Assembly (NCBI GenBank): GCA_021775805.1
Contig: JAJFHD010000142.1
Span: forward strand, 1 to 64,000
Length of the DNA stretch: 64,000 nucleotides
Source of the DNA: Alphaproteobacteria bacterium
GTDB lineage: Bacteria; Pseudomonadota; Alphaproteobacteria; Rhizobiales; JAJFHC01
Direction of reading: 5' to 3'
Positions 56,142 to 64,000 of the stretch are shown piece after piece (within the stretch, counting starts at the first letter, position 1; the number at the start of each line of letters is the position of its first letter). Below the pieces are notes generated by a model, which worked only from the letters and a program-made list of their open reading frames with translations, was not told the DNA's origin and ran no database searches. The position numbers and the translations under genes are program-made.

Positions 56142-56326
56142 TCCGTCAATCGTCTGCGGGAGGCCAATCGAGGCCGCAAAACGGACTCGCAAACAACCGG
56201 GCTCGCCGTCGTTGATCTGATTTTATCAAGACATACATTTGCGAAGCCCGGTCGCCATGACCTTGGACCGCGGAACAGTCCTGAGGGGCCGGCATCAACA
56301 GCGGCGATTAGTACACGCCGCGCGAA

Positions 56327-57304
56327 CTATTTGCAGGCCGTTGGACCACACCAGTTCCCGGTTCCTCCGGAACGTCTTTGAACTCGGTTGCGGCGCGCGG
56401 GCCGACTGTATGTCCGATTGTTTTGATATCCTTGCGTGGCCCCATAGACAGCAGCAGCGCCGGCAAGGCCGCTGATAAAACCGTTCAGAAACGAATTCAC
56501 GTCGTTCTGTTGCGACGACCTGTTTCTACTGTAAAGTTTGGGAGTGGGGCGCGGCCTCGAAGGCCGCTTCTTCCACGCATTCCATGACCGTTCGACTCTG
56601 CGTCGTTCCTTCACCGCTTTGTTGAGAGCCCTGTTTGAATTGGCGATTGATGCGTCATAATTCTTCAACGCCGCCTCCAACTCCTTCAATGAATCGGTGA
56701 CAATCGACTGGTACTCCTGAGTCGATACCTTCAGTAGACTTCCCGAAAGCGACCATGACGGTGAAATCGGTTGAGTTGGCAAGCGCCGGAGTCGCGCCAT
56801 AGACGCTGATGCATTGGCGAGTGTCGCATCCATGTTGTTTCTGTCTTGGAAGAGATTCCACTGCACCTTGCCCAAATTATAATACTTGGAAATTTTCGGA
56901 AACTTCGATTTTACTTCCCGAATTAGCCGGCGCTTTGCGGTTTCATTCAGCTTTTCAGCTTCGCTCCGTTTGCGCCTGTTGTTCTGCTGCGCCGCCATGA
57001 AGCATTTATGGGCGGCCCTTCGCGCTTGATCTTTCAAATCGTAGCCTTTGCGGCTGAGTTCCCGGGCTTCACGGAGAGCCTTTCCCCAACCGCGAAGATT
57101 CTTGACCAACATATCGCTGGCTATTGCCATCTTCGATCTGCCCTCGATGATGTAGGCCGTCGCTTGAGACCAAAGAGGCGACTTCGAGGCGCTACAGTTC
57201 GCGAACCCGGCGGCCTGTGCAGGGGCAGACATCGCCAAACAAACGATGATGGCCGCTGCGGCACGGCCTGTGACCGACCGCCCGCTATTTGGAGAACGAA
57301 CCAT
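56327..57304 (-). CDS. Exported coiled-coil protein of unknown function
   Basis: 325 residues, not recognised. A signal peptide (about 1–31, AAAAIIVCLAMSAPAQA) leads to a mostly helical, Lys/Arg-rich protein with coiled-coil stretches (QARRAAHKCFMAAQQNN, RSEAEKLNETAKRR) and a Gly/Ala-rich hydrophobic segment near residue 280. The C-terminus is basic and ends in a Cys–Cys pair. The first 20 bases overlap the end of the ankyrin gene upstream, so the two are probably made together. The open frame to 57415 is not used, because the signal peptide begins at 57304. Confidence 0.6.
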   Translation of the reverse strand: MVRSPNSGRSVTGRAAAAIIVCLAMSAPAQAAGFANCSASKSPLWSQATAYIIEGRSKMAIASDMLVKNLRGWGKALREARELSRKGYDLKDQARRAAHKCFMAAQQNNRRKRSEAEKLNETAKRRLIREVKSKFPKISKYYNLGKVQWNLFQDRNNMDATLANASASMARLRRLPTQPISPSWSLSGSLLKVSTQEYQSIVTDSLKELEAALKNYDASIANSNRALNKAVKERRRVERSWNAWKKRPSRPRPTPKLYSRNRSSQQNDVNSFLNGFISGLAGAAAVYGATQGYQNNRTYSRPARRNRVQRRSGGTGNWCGPTACK

Positions 57305-59015
57305 CGCTACAGAACTCCCAAGCCAACCAACATCGCTTGTTGATTTTGTTACAGCTGTCCAAAGCACTTTGCCTAGCCTCCCAAATCGAATCTCCGACCG
57401 AATACGCCCAGCCATTGCCCTTGCGGGCCAAGGATACGCATTGATTTTTGAATGTACTGCGCGACTCGCAACCTCGAGATCTCTTGCGACAGTACTTGAT
57501 AGCCTCCGCGAGTGCCTCGTCTTCCGTGTCGGTCAAAAACTGACCGCTCGCTTTGGCGGTCTTCTTGTCCAAAACGATCGCTCCCCAGTTGTTGCCGACC
57601 GGAGTGTCGTCACGGGCAAGTTCCCTCAGTTCCTTGCCTAATGTCTCATCGATTACTCCGTCCGCTAGACCATGCAACCCCCATTGAAAGCTCTTTACGG
57701 CTTTCACAGTCTTGCGACCGGGTGAGCCGTCTATGCCGCCGACCTTGTAACCGCGCAGATAGAGCAGCGACTGAATATTCCTGGTGAAATTTTTGCTCGC
57801 CAAAGAACCTTTGGTGGCATGGCTCATAAGGCTGGACGCAAGATCATAATGACCTGCATACCTCGCCATGTCGGCCGGCGTCACTCGTTTGGCTGATGCC
57901 GCAGAAACATCGGCACCGGCGGCCACAAGGCTATTGGCAATTTCTGAATGACCGTTCACCGCCGCTACATGGAGTGCAGTGAAGCCTTTCTCCGACTTGG
58001 TCCGTGCTTTAGCACCCGCCTCAAGCAGAGCTTCAACAATCGACTGTGAATTGCTTGTTGCCGCCAGCATGAGCGGTGTCCATTTTGCGTGTAGCCGTTT
58101 ATTTGGGTTCAACCCTTCCTTTAGCTGCAATCGTACCTGTTCCGCGTCACCTGTCCTAATTGCGACTGCGAGCGCTTCAACGGTTGGCACCAATTTCTTG
58201 GCGGAACCGGGTCTGGAAAATCGGGATAGAAGTTCGGCTATGTCGGTTCGCTTGCCCGCATTTGCCAGTTGAAGCGGCGACACATCGAGAAACGTCTTGG
58301 TCTCCAGATTTGCTCCCGATAGAAGCAATAGAGACAGAATATCCCGCTGTCCCTGCAATATTGCCAAATCGCGGGGCGTTAGCCCCTCTTTGCTGGCAGC
58401 ATCTACGTCAGCACCTGCATCGATAAGCAACTCTACAATTTCTCTGTTCTTGAGATCGACGGCAAGGAGCAACGGTGTCACGTCAATTTTGCTGAGTTGA
58501 TTTGGGTCTCCGCCGGCTTCCAACAGGACTCTGACCGTCTCGGCGGAACCGTTTGCCACGGCCCATTCAAGAGGCGTTGCACCGGCACTACCGTTATAGT
58601 TGACGTCTGCGCCATGCTCGATCAGAAGACGAACCACCGCTGCATGTTTTCCAGCTACCGCTGCCAGGAGCGGCGTTATCCCAACCGCAGTTTGTCGATT
58701 GACACGTGCGCCTTCTCTCAGAAGCAGATTTACAACGTCCAGATGACCGTTGGCAGCGGCTCGAATGAGTAGGGTCCACCCACGTGGGGACTTGCTTTCC
58801 GGAGAGAGGCCAGACTTGATTAGATGCTCAAGAACATCGACGTCACCTCGTAGCGCCGCATCATGCCCGATGGCCGTTACATGTGTGCCAATGTCTTCGG
58901 CTTTTGCCTTGTTTAGGGACAATCCAATTGTGTTTACCCAAAGCATCATGCCGAGCGCGACAAGCACAGTCTTTGCAATGAAGTGTGACTGTGTATCACA
59001 GACGTTGCATGACAT
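57285..59015 (-). CDS. Exported ankyrin-repeat protein with peptidoglycan-binding and DUF4189 domains
   Basis: 576 residues. A signal peptide (about 14–38) is followed by about ten ankyrin repeats (GWTLLIRAAANGHLDVV is the first clear one) to about residue 380, with a repeat-poor stretch near 245–265. Next comes a short peptidoglycan-binding-like domain (LLYLRGYKVGGIDGSPG…TVKAVKSFQ), then a C-terminal DUF4189-like region (AIVLDKKTAKASG) with several cysteines. Ankyrin stacks bind proteins; the rest points to the envelope. ATG 59015 has GGGGGA directly upstream; 59036 does not. Confidence 0.8.
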   Translation of the reverse strand: MSCNVCDTQSHFIAKTVLVALGMMLWVNTIGLSLNKAKAEDIGTHVTAIGHDAALRGDVDVLEHLIKSGLSPESKSPRGWTLLIRAAANGHLDVVNLLLREGARVNRQTAVGITPLLAAVAGKHAAVVRLLIEHGADVNYNGSAGATPLEWAVANGSAETVRVLLEAGGDPNQLSKIDVTPLLLAVDLKNREIVELLIDAGADVDAASKEGLTPRDLAILQGQRDILSLLLLSGANLETKTFLDVSPLQLANAGKRTDIAELLSRFSRPGSAKKLVPTVEALAVAIRTGDAEQVRLQLKEGLNPNKRLHAKWTPLMLAATSNSQSIVEALLEAGAKARTKSEKGFTALHVAAVNGHSEIANSLVAAGADVSAASAKRVTPADMARYAGHYDLASSLMSHATKGSLASKNFTRNIQSLLYLRGYKVGGIDGSPGRKTVKAVKSFQWGLHGLADGVIDETLGKELRELARDDTPVGNNWGAIVLDKKTAKASGQFLTDTEDEALAEAIKYCRKRSRGCESRSTFKNQCVSLARKGNGWAYSVGDSIWEARQSALDSCNKINKRCWLAWEFCSDGSFSK

Positions 59016-59172
59016 AGTTTCCCCCACAGAAAACATAGGACAACCCGACGAATATACTGTTGTCTACATGTTACACGGTTATTCCAATCAAGACTAATAC
59101 AAAACAACCGGACCACTTCTACTGCGTTTCAGAGATAGATTGGAGTCTTCGCTACTTGGGTAGGCCGGAACT

Positions 59173-59853
59173 TTACGAGGCGCCGTCTCCTTGCCTGTTC
59201 TCCGCCACTTTTCTGTTCACCAAAGCGACACCGACGAAAATGAACATCGTGCCCAGATAATCCCAGACGGATATTTATTCTCCAACGGCGACGACACCAA
59301 TGATGATGGCGACCACGGGAGGAATGTAGGCAACAGAAGAGGCGGAAACAGCGCCCAGGTTTTCAATGATGTAGTAGTAAATGATGTAGACAACCCCTGT
59401 TCCGAGCAGTCCCAGCCCCAAAACCACACCAGCTGCCACCTGAATGTCGCTCCAGACATTACCGATACCGTCGAGGCTCGTGGTGATAGACAGGATCACC
59501 AGGCTCAAGCCAAGCTGATAGGTAATCAGGGCAGAGACCGGGATCTGGAGGGGCAGAATGAACTTCTTCACATACACAAACGAGGCGCCGACGCACAATG
59601 ATCCAATACCGGCAGACAGCACGCCTTCGATGTTGGCGGCGGCTGTGCCGGCGCTGAAGGGGCGTGCAATCAGCAGCACGCCGACAAAGCCGTGCGCTGA
59701 GCGTAGAGTGCTACGGGGATGAGGCCAAACAGCACCCGCAGAAACACAACTTGAAACGGCGAAATGAGGCCGGACGCCATCTTCATGTATATGAAGTTGC
59801 TGCCCCCCTATGATGCCGAGCATCCAGAACGTGGCCAAAGGCAAAAGCTTCAA
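59173..59853 (-). pseudogene. Decayed EamA/DMT-family transporter
   Basis: Remains of a ten-helix EamA permease. Three lesions are visible. A run of six C at 59803–59808 has one extra base: the other frame restores the family sequence GGSNFIYMKMASGLISPFQVV. After VALYA about 80 residues of helices are missing before GFVGVLLIARPF. A TAA stop at 59275–59277 interrupts the last helices, after which the frame continues with ISVWDYLGTMFIFVGVALVN to 59173. The middle piece (59275–59650) is still open and hydrophobic. Not likely to be functional. Confidence 0.8.
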
Positions 59854-60050
59854 GACACAACATACTTCCAGATCGTCCCGTCGGAGCGTTCGACACAGAC
59901 ATCATCCCCCTACGGACCCTAGAGACAGGAAATCGGTGTCGGCAAGAGAATATTCGATGCTGAAAAAAGCCATCGGATGCCGGGTCCAGTGATGGTGGAG
60001 CCCCAATAGCGGAAAGCGAACTGTTAACAACCCGATGTTAACGTCGGAGC

Positions 60051-60257
60051 ATGGCACCTTATCTGAACTTCTTTGTCCCGCTGGGTTTTTCCGCCCTGGG
60101 ACTTTGGGCCTTGATGATGTGGCCGGGCACGGCCGGAGTTCTGGCCTTTGTCGGGCTGTTCTTCCTGGGATCCTGTCTGGGAGCGTATCTCTTTAAACGT
60201 TATGCAACCTTGGAGCAGATCAAGGCGGATCTGGAGCACAGGGTTCGCAATCCGTGA
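60051..60257 (+). CDS. Small two-helix membrane protein
   Basis: 68 residues: two hydrophobic helices (about 6–24 and 28–48) with a short cytoplasmic tail that looks amphipathic (TLEQIKADLEHRVRNP). Not recognised as a family member. GGAGC precedes the ATG. It ends 12 bases from the stop of the convergent gene at 60270. Confidence 0.55.
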   Translation: MAPYLNFFVPLGFSALGLWALMMWPGTAGVLAFVGLFFLGSCLGAYLFKRYATLEQIKADLEHRVRNP

Positions 60258-60269
60258 GCCGCCCGTGGA

Positions 60270-60629
60270 CTACAATGACAATTCGAATTTGTCCAGTTCC
60301 GCAAACACCCCGGAATTATAGGCCGACTTGGGAAAGATGAACCGCCGGGGTTTTCCGCTTTCCGTCAGAATGACACATCCGTTTGCGCGAAAAGTGACGG
60401 CATAGAAACTCCTGGACGTGTCGCCATGGTGCCAGTACAGGAGCGCTTGCCCATCGTTTGCACGCTTTATGCGGAACACGGGATTGCCGAAACCATTGAC
60501 TTTGGCCTGCATCAGTATTTCCCGTGCCACCGCCTGCTGGTCGGAACATTTCTCCGACGCATACGCCTCGTGCGCCAACAACATCGGCCCCGCGATAATG
60601 CCTGCGAACAATGACCGTTGAAGCAACAT
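60270..60629 (-). CDS. Small exported protein of unknown function
   Basis: 119 residues. A signal peptide (about 1–24, ending AHEAYASEK) precedes a short soluble domain with two cysteines, KVNGFGNPVFRIKRAN and GCVILTESGKPRRFIFP. Not recognised. ATG 60629 has CAGGAAC upstream; the open frame to 60674 is not signal-like. Confidence 0.6.
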   Translation of the reverse strand: MLLQRSLFAGIIAGPMLLAHEAYASEKCSDQQAVAREILMQAKVNGFGNPVFRIKRANDGQALLYWHHGDTSRSFYAVTFRANGCVILTESGKPRRFIFPKSAYNSGVFAELDKFELSL

Positions 60630-60839
60630 GTTTGGGGTTCCTGTCCTGTTGTCCCGTGTCACGCAAGACCGCAATTGCAGGTAATCACAAATCCCAGCCG
60701 CCTGCCATCATGGCCATCGGGTACTCAAGCAAGTGTGAATGATGGATGAGGCTGTGCTGGAAAGACGATCAAAAACGGCATACGGGGCTTTTGCATGGGC
60801 AACAGTCATCGGTCTGCCTGAGTGTATCCCGTCGGCCGA

Positions 60840-61436
60840 TCAATCGCGGACGTTCTCGCCTCCATCTTCCAGAGTTTCGGGCCGGCGCCAGTAATGGAAC
60901 TGCGGTGTCCATTCGTCTGCCCCCAGGCCTCCGAGCGCCAGAAAGTGCCAGACCGGTGAGTAAAGGTCGCCGGGTCCGAAGCCGGTACGACCGCGCCGCA
61001 TGATCTTGCCGGACTGGCGCTCGTATATTGTCGCGCCCGGAAAGTTGGCATGTTCTCCCATCGTGCACTGTTCCGCCATATACGCACCACCGCCGTGCGA
61101 GATCATGCGGAATTTCCAGCCGCGGTCGAGGGCCATCCGGCGCTGGACGTCCGGTGGATCTTTGGAAACCATGGCCACGGCCATGGCATCTTCAAGATGG
61201 TCGAGTACACCGTTGATGCCATCCGCCCACAGAGTGCAATAACGGCAGCCCTGGCCCATATTGTGAATCATGAGAAGCCGGTCGCGCCCTGCAAACAGGT
61301 TTGAAAGGGTCGTCTCGCCGCCTGACGTCTGGAAGGCATAATCCGCAACCTCGACCCCGGCTTCGTCCCGGCGCAGAGCGGCAAGTTTGTGAGCCTTCTC
61401 CATAATCTCAAATTCGAGTTTCTCGGCTTCTGTCAT
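60840..61436 (-). CDS. DUF899 family thioredoxin-like protein
   Basis: 198 residues. The central motif GQGCRYCTLWADG has the CxxC of DUF899 proteins, which have a thioredoxin-like fold; LLMIHNMG just before it matches the family. Some relatives are annotated as dithiol-disulfide isomerase-like. ATG 61436 has a strong AGGAGGAAG site; the open frame to 61499 does not. Divergent from the RraA-family gene. Confidence 0.85.
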   Translation of the reverse strand: MTEAEKLEFEIMEKAHKLAALRRDEAGVEVADYAFQTSGGETTLSNLFAGRDRLLMIHNMGQGCRYCTLWADGINGVLDHLEDAMAVAMVSKDPPDVQRRMALDRGWKFRMISHGGGAYMAEQCTMGEHANFPGATIYERQSGKIMRRGRTGFGPGDLYSPVWHFLALGGLGADEWTPQFHYWRRPETLEDGGENVRD

Positions 61437-61634
61437 GACATGCTTCCTCCTGGTAACCCGGCACCAATAATGCGGAATGGCGCACAACTTACAAGACATC
61501 CCTCTTCAAGAATGCGGCACTTATATGGAGTCGCCGGATCGCGCCGTAACGTGATGGCAAATGTGGTCATCGTTCCCATTTCGTGGCAGGCTACCGGTAA
61601 AGCAGGCTCCTCAAGAACCGTTTGGTCCGACCTC

Positions 61635-62306
61635 ATGCCCCACGAAGACATCATTCGACCGGCGCCAGAGTTGACCACGCGGGTGGCGCGCCTGGCCACC
61701 GGCACACTCGCGAATGCACTCGACAAGGCAGGTCTTCATGTCAACGTCATTTCCCATATCAAACCGGTCGCACCCGGGCTCCGATTTGTCGGACCCGCTG
61801 TGACGGTACGGGAAAGTTCCGGTGAACACGGCAGTTTTACTTCCGAGGATTTCGCCGTGGGATCCATGATCGATGCAGCCCAGGCCGGCGATGCCATCGT
61901 TGTCGATGCCGGCGGCGCAGAGTTCTCGACCTGGGGCGGCATGGCGTCGCTTGCCGCCAAGGTGAAGGGGATCGCGGGCCTGATGGTCGACGGTGCCGTC
62001 CGCGACCTGGAAGAAATCGCCGAGTTTCAGTTTCCCGTGTTTTCACGCCACATGACGCCGACCACAGGCCGCCTGCGGCTCAGGATCGAGGCGATCAACG
62101 AACCGGTCGACATTGACGGCGTTCGCGTGGAGCCGGGAGATATCGTCGTTGCGGACGGCACAGGTGCGGTGTGTCTGCCACGGGAGCGCGCAGAAGAAGT
62201 GACATTGCTCGCCGAACAATTCGCCTTGGATGACGCCGCCGCCACCCGGGATATCCGTGACGGAATGAGCTTCACCCAAGCCATGGCAAAATACAGGGGC
62301 ATCTGA
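61635..62306 (+). CDS. RraA family protein (HMG/CHA aldolase-type)
   Basis: 223 residues. Signatures: GDAIVVDAGG, GLMVDGAVRD with the Arg–Asp pair used for metal and substrate in the aldolases, and GDIVVADGTGAVCLP. Members act as 4-hydroxy-4-methyl-2-oxoglutarate/oxaloacetate aldolases or as RraA regulators of RNase E; the local enolase-superfamily gene favours an aldolase role. An in-frame ATG at 61554 lacks a better ribosome-binding site, so 61635 is preferred, though neither is strong. Confidence 0.86.
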   Translation: MPHEDIIRPAPELTTRVARLATGTLANALDKAGLHVNVISHIKPVAPGLRFVGPAVTVRESSGEHGSFTSEDFAVGSMIDAAQAGDAIVVDAGGAEFSTWGGMASLAAKVKGIAGLMVDGAVRDLEEIAEFQFPVFSRHMTPTTGRLRLRIEAINEPVDIDGVRVEPGDIVVADGTGAVCLPRERAEEVTLLAEQFALDDAAATRDIRDGMSFTQAMAKYRGI

Positions 62307-62330
62307 CCGGCGTTTGGCGGGCTTTCCTGG

Positions 62331-63416
62331 TCAGCACCGGTAAGGATACGCCCTGAAGAGTTCCGGTTTGAAGTCCATGCCATGCCCCGGACGGTCGGGC
62401 GGTGTCATCAAGCCCCGGTCTGGCAGCACCGGATCAACCCACAGGTGGTCATACCACCCCATGTATTCAAGCCAAGATGCATTGGGCAGGGCCGCCAGGA
62501 ACTGGATACTCAGTTCCGGGAACATATGCGGCGCAATCTTGATCCCCGACCGGTGGGCATGGTCCGAAATCACCCGTAACTCGGTATAGCCGCCGCGCAT
62601 CAGATCCGGTTGCAATACGGGTATCTTGCCGCTGGCGAAGAACGGTTTGAGATCATGATGGGTAAAATGGTTCTCGCCACCCACCACCGGCGTGGCGATG
62701 GCATCCGCTATCCTGTGATAGCCGTCGAAGTCGTCGGCCACTACAGGTTCCTCCAGCCACGCAATGCCATAGCCGTCGAGCCGCCGGCCGACGCTGATTG
62801 CCTCATCAACGGTCCAGCCCTGATTGACGTCGACCATGATCTCGGTACCCTCCCCCAGTGCTCCTCGCATGTCCCGGACGTTGGCAATATCCTCGTCGTG
62901 GGTGAAGACGTGGGCGACCTGCATCTTGATGGCTGAGAAGCCCTGCGCCACATATCGCTCGGCCTTTTCGATCATGCCGTCATGACCCAGCCCGCGAAAA
63001 CACCCCGAACCATAGACCGGCAGCGGATCGGGACGTCCGCCCCAGATCCGCCACAACGGCTTGCCCTCGGCGCGGCCAACCGCATCCCACAGTGCTATGT
63101 CGAGCGCCGACATGGCCATGACGGTGATCCCCATTCGACCCTGAATGTACGTTGCCTGCCACATCTTCTGCCAGAGCACTACGACCTCACTGGCATCCTG
63201 GCCAATCAGCAACGGCTTCAGCATTTCATGGATACACATGTCCAGTGTCCGCATGCCACCCGCCAGCGGATGCAGGTGACCGGTCCCGACGACGCCGGAC
63301 GACGTCTCGACCTCAACCACCAGAAGATCGATGGCCTCCAGTCTCAGAAACCCGGTTTTCGGCGGATCTGAGAAAGGTATGGAGAGAAGGTGCGTTCGAA
63401 TGTCCGAAATGATCAT
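62331..63416 (-). CDS. Mandelate racemase/muconate lactonizing enzyme family protein (enolase superfamily)
   Basis: 361 residues. The N-terminal capping domain (about 1–115) and barrel have the expected residues: K-x-Q in FSAIKMQVAH, the three metal carboxylates in VDVNQGW, WLEEP and GGENHF, and the catalytic-type His in IAPHMFPE. Such enzymes dehydrate sugar acids. Convergent with the RraA-family gene, together a plausible sugar-acid dehydratase/aldolase pair. ATG 63416 has AGGGAG upstream. Confidence 0.88.
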   Translation of the reverse strand: MIISDIRTHLLSIPFSDPPKTGFLRLEAIDLLVVEVETSSGVVGTGHLHPLAGGMRTLDMCIHEMLKPLLIGQDASEVVVLWQKMWQATYIQGRMGITVMAMSALDIALWDAVGRAEGKPLWRIWGGRPDPLPVYGSGCFRGLGHDGMIEKAERYVAQGFSAIKMQVAHVFTHDEDIANVRDMRGALGEGTEIMVDVNQGWTVDEAISVGRRLDGYGIAWLEEPVVADDFDGYHRIADAIATPVVGGENHFTHHDLKPFFASGKIPVLQPDLMRGGYTELRVISDHAHRSGIKIAPHMFPELSIQFLAALPNASWLEYMGWYDHLWVDPVLPDRGLMTPPDRPGHGMDFKPELFRAYPYRC

Positions 63417-63613
63417 GGCATACTCCCTGGCAACGGCCACCGGCATAACGGGAATTCAGTTGCCCGCCTGCCAACATATCTCTTATCAAGCGGCTTCCCA
63501 TAGGGTTGCAATTATGCCAAAAGGGCAAATATCGAGGTGTTCCGATGCAAATTCGGTGCGGCTCGGGCGAGGCATCGCGGTATCGGGTTGCCAAGCGGTT
63601 GAAAACAAAAGAC

Positions 63614-63703
63614 GGATGGGTGGCCGAGTGGTTGAAGGCACCGGTCTTGAAAACCGGCAGGCGTTAACGCGTCTCGTGGGTTCGAATCCCACCCCATCCG
63701 CCA
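63614..63703 (+). tRNA. tRNA-Ser (anticodon UGA)
   Basis: Acceptor stem GGATGGG (63614–63620) pairs with CCCATCC (63693–63699); discriminator G and encoded CCA at 63701–63703. The anticodon TGA at 63648–63650 lies in a loop closed by CCGGT/ACCGG. The long variable arm (about 63660–63675) and the T arm GTGGGTTCGAATCCCAC are those of a serine tRNA. It reads UCA-type codons. No integrase or direct repeat of its 3' end is visible within the 297 bases that follow. Confidence 0.97.
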
Positions 63704-63811
63704 CTTGTTGGTCAAAAAAGCCCCGCTCAACCGGCCACAGCATGTTGCCACATATGCGCGTCTGATGTGAGCTTTCGCCCAAACGAGATTCGTACACTGA
63801 GGGTCGTGTTC

Positions 63812-64000
63812 TTACTCAAAGTCCAAAAGAGTGCTGTGGATCCATTCGTCTTCGATCGTCCGGCTCCAGCTCCCATCTTGGTTGACGACGAAAATTCGAT
63901 CACCGTCCTGGTAAATACGCACGACGTCGTTATTGGTACCTGGTCCAAAACGCGCATTTGTATCCGGCGTGTTTACGATAGCCGGGCGAACCGGCTGCGT
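63812..64000 (-). CDS. 3' end of an SH3-domain protein (partial, cut by window edge)
   Basis: 62 residues in frame from the window's right edge to TAA at 63812–63814. TNARFGPGTNNDVVRIYQDG matches the bacterial SH3 pattern (VNVRSGPGTxYxVIxxLxxG), and EDEWIHSTLLDFE matches its GWVHSSYL end. Bacterial SH3 domains often bind cell-wall components. The upstream part, including any signal peptide or enzyme domain, lies outside the window. Confidence 0.75.
   Translation of the reverse strand, partial: TQPVRPAIVNTPDTNARFGPGTNNDVVRIYQDGDRIFVVNQDGSWSRTIEDEWIHSTLLDFE

Noticed and set aside
63727..63957. 76-codon minus-strand frame near the right edge
   Set aside because: A neighbouring frame (63812–64000) gives a clear SH3-domain pattern, so this one is its shadow.

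Overview
The window reads as chromosomal DNA of a free-living, probably marine alphaproteobacterium. Three things point there. First, the gene order eno–ftsB–pdhABC–lpd–lipA–coq10-like, then cinA–ispDF–dusB–ntrBC–ntrYX–trkA–hfq–hflX–mazG, is typical of the class. Second, several gene forms are alphaproteobacterial: a fused ispDF, a PDH E1 beta with its own lipoyl domain, and NtrY/NtrX beside NtrB/NtrC. Third, an intact DMSP lyase gene (dddP) suggests life near marine algae. The family (Hyphomicrobiales-like, Rhodobacterales-like or other) cannot be fixed by eye.

Layout. 1–4.2 kb (accessory): a glutathione-transferase-like gene, a class III cyclase/TPR gene broken by one extra G, and dddP. 4.4–16.2 kb (core): queF, enolase, FtsB, the complete pyruvate dehydrogenase operon, LipA (which makes the lipoyl groups PDH needs), a Coq10/RatA START protein and a HAD phosphatase; a YmgE-type membrane protein and an acyltransferase sit between lpd and lipA. 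16.2–21.7 kb (accessory, all minus strand): a methyltransferase with a regulatory domain, a signal-peptide-bearing inverse-autotransporter-like outer-membrane protein with a repetitive beta-helix-like passenger, and an orphan AMP-forming ligase. 21.8–37 kb (core): cinA, ispDF, dusB, the ntrBC and ntrYX two-component systems, Trk potassium uptake, hfq, hflX and mazG.

37–42 kb is mixed: a DUF4153 membrane protein, a GNAT-like acyltransferase, a REP-like pair of hairpins and two small orphan proteins. 42–49.4 kb is a compact minus-strand operon (rlpA, D,D-carboxypeptidase, tmk, holB, metG, tatD, MBL-fold hydrolase) with several 4–8 base overlaps. 49.6–63.4 kb is accessory catabolic and envelope content: MmgE/PrpD, a PAP2 lipid phosphatase/transferase, DUF4833, an Asp/Glu racemase-family protein, an MBL hydrolase, a creatinase/ectoine-hydrolase-like M24 protein, an ankyrin/peptidoglycan-binding/DUF4189 secreted protein overlapping a second secreted protein, a decayed EamA transporter, DUF899, an RraA-family aldolase and an enolase-superfamily dehydratase. 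A tRNA-Ser(UGA) and the 3' end of an SH3-domain gene close the window.

No CRISPR array, transposase, phage gene, rRNA or replication origin was seen. The least ordinary items are the beta-helix inverse autotransporter, the overlapping ankyrin/secreted pair, dddP with all of its metal ligands, and the M24 protein that has lost four of five. None of these alone amounts to a demonstrated new system.
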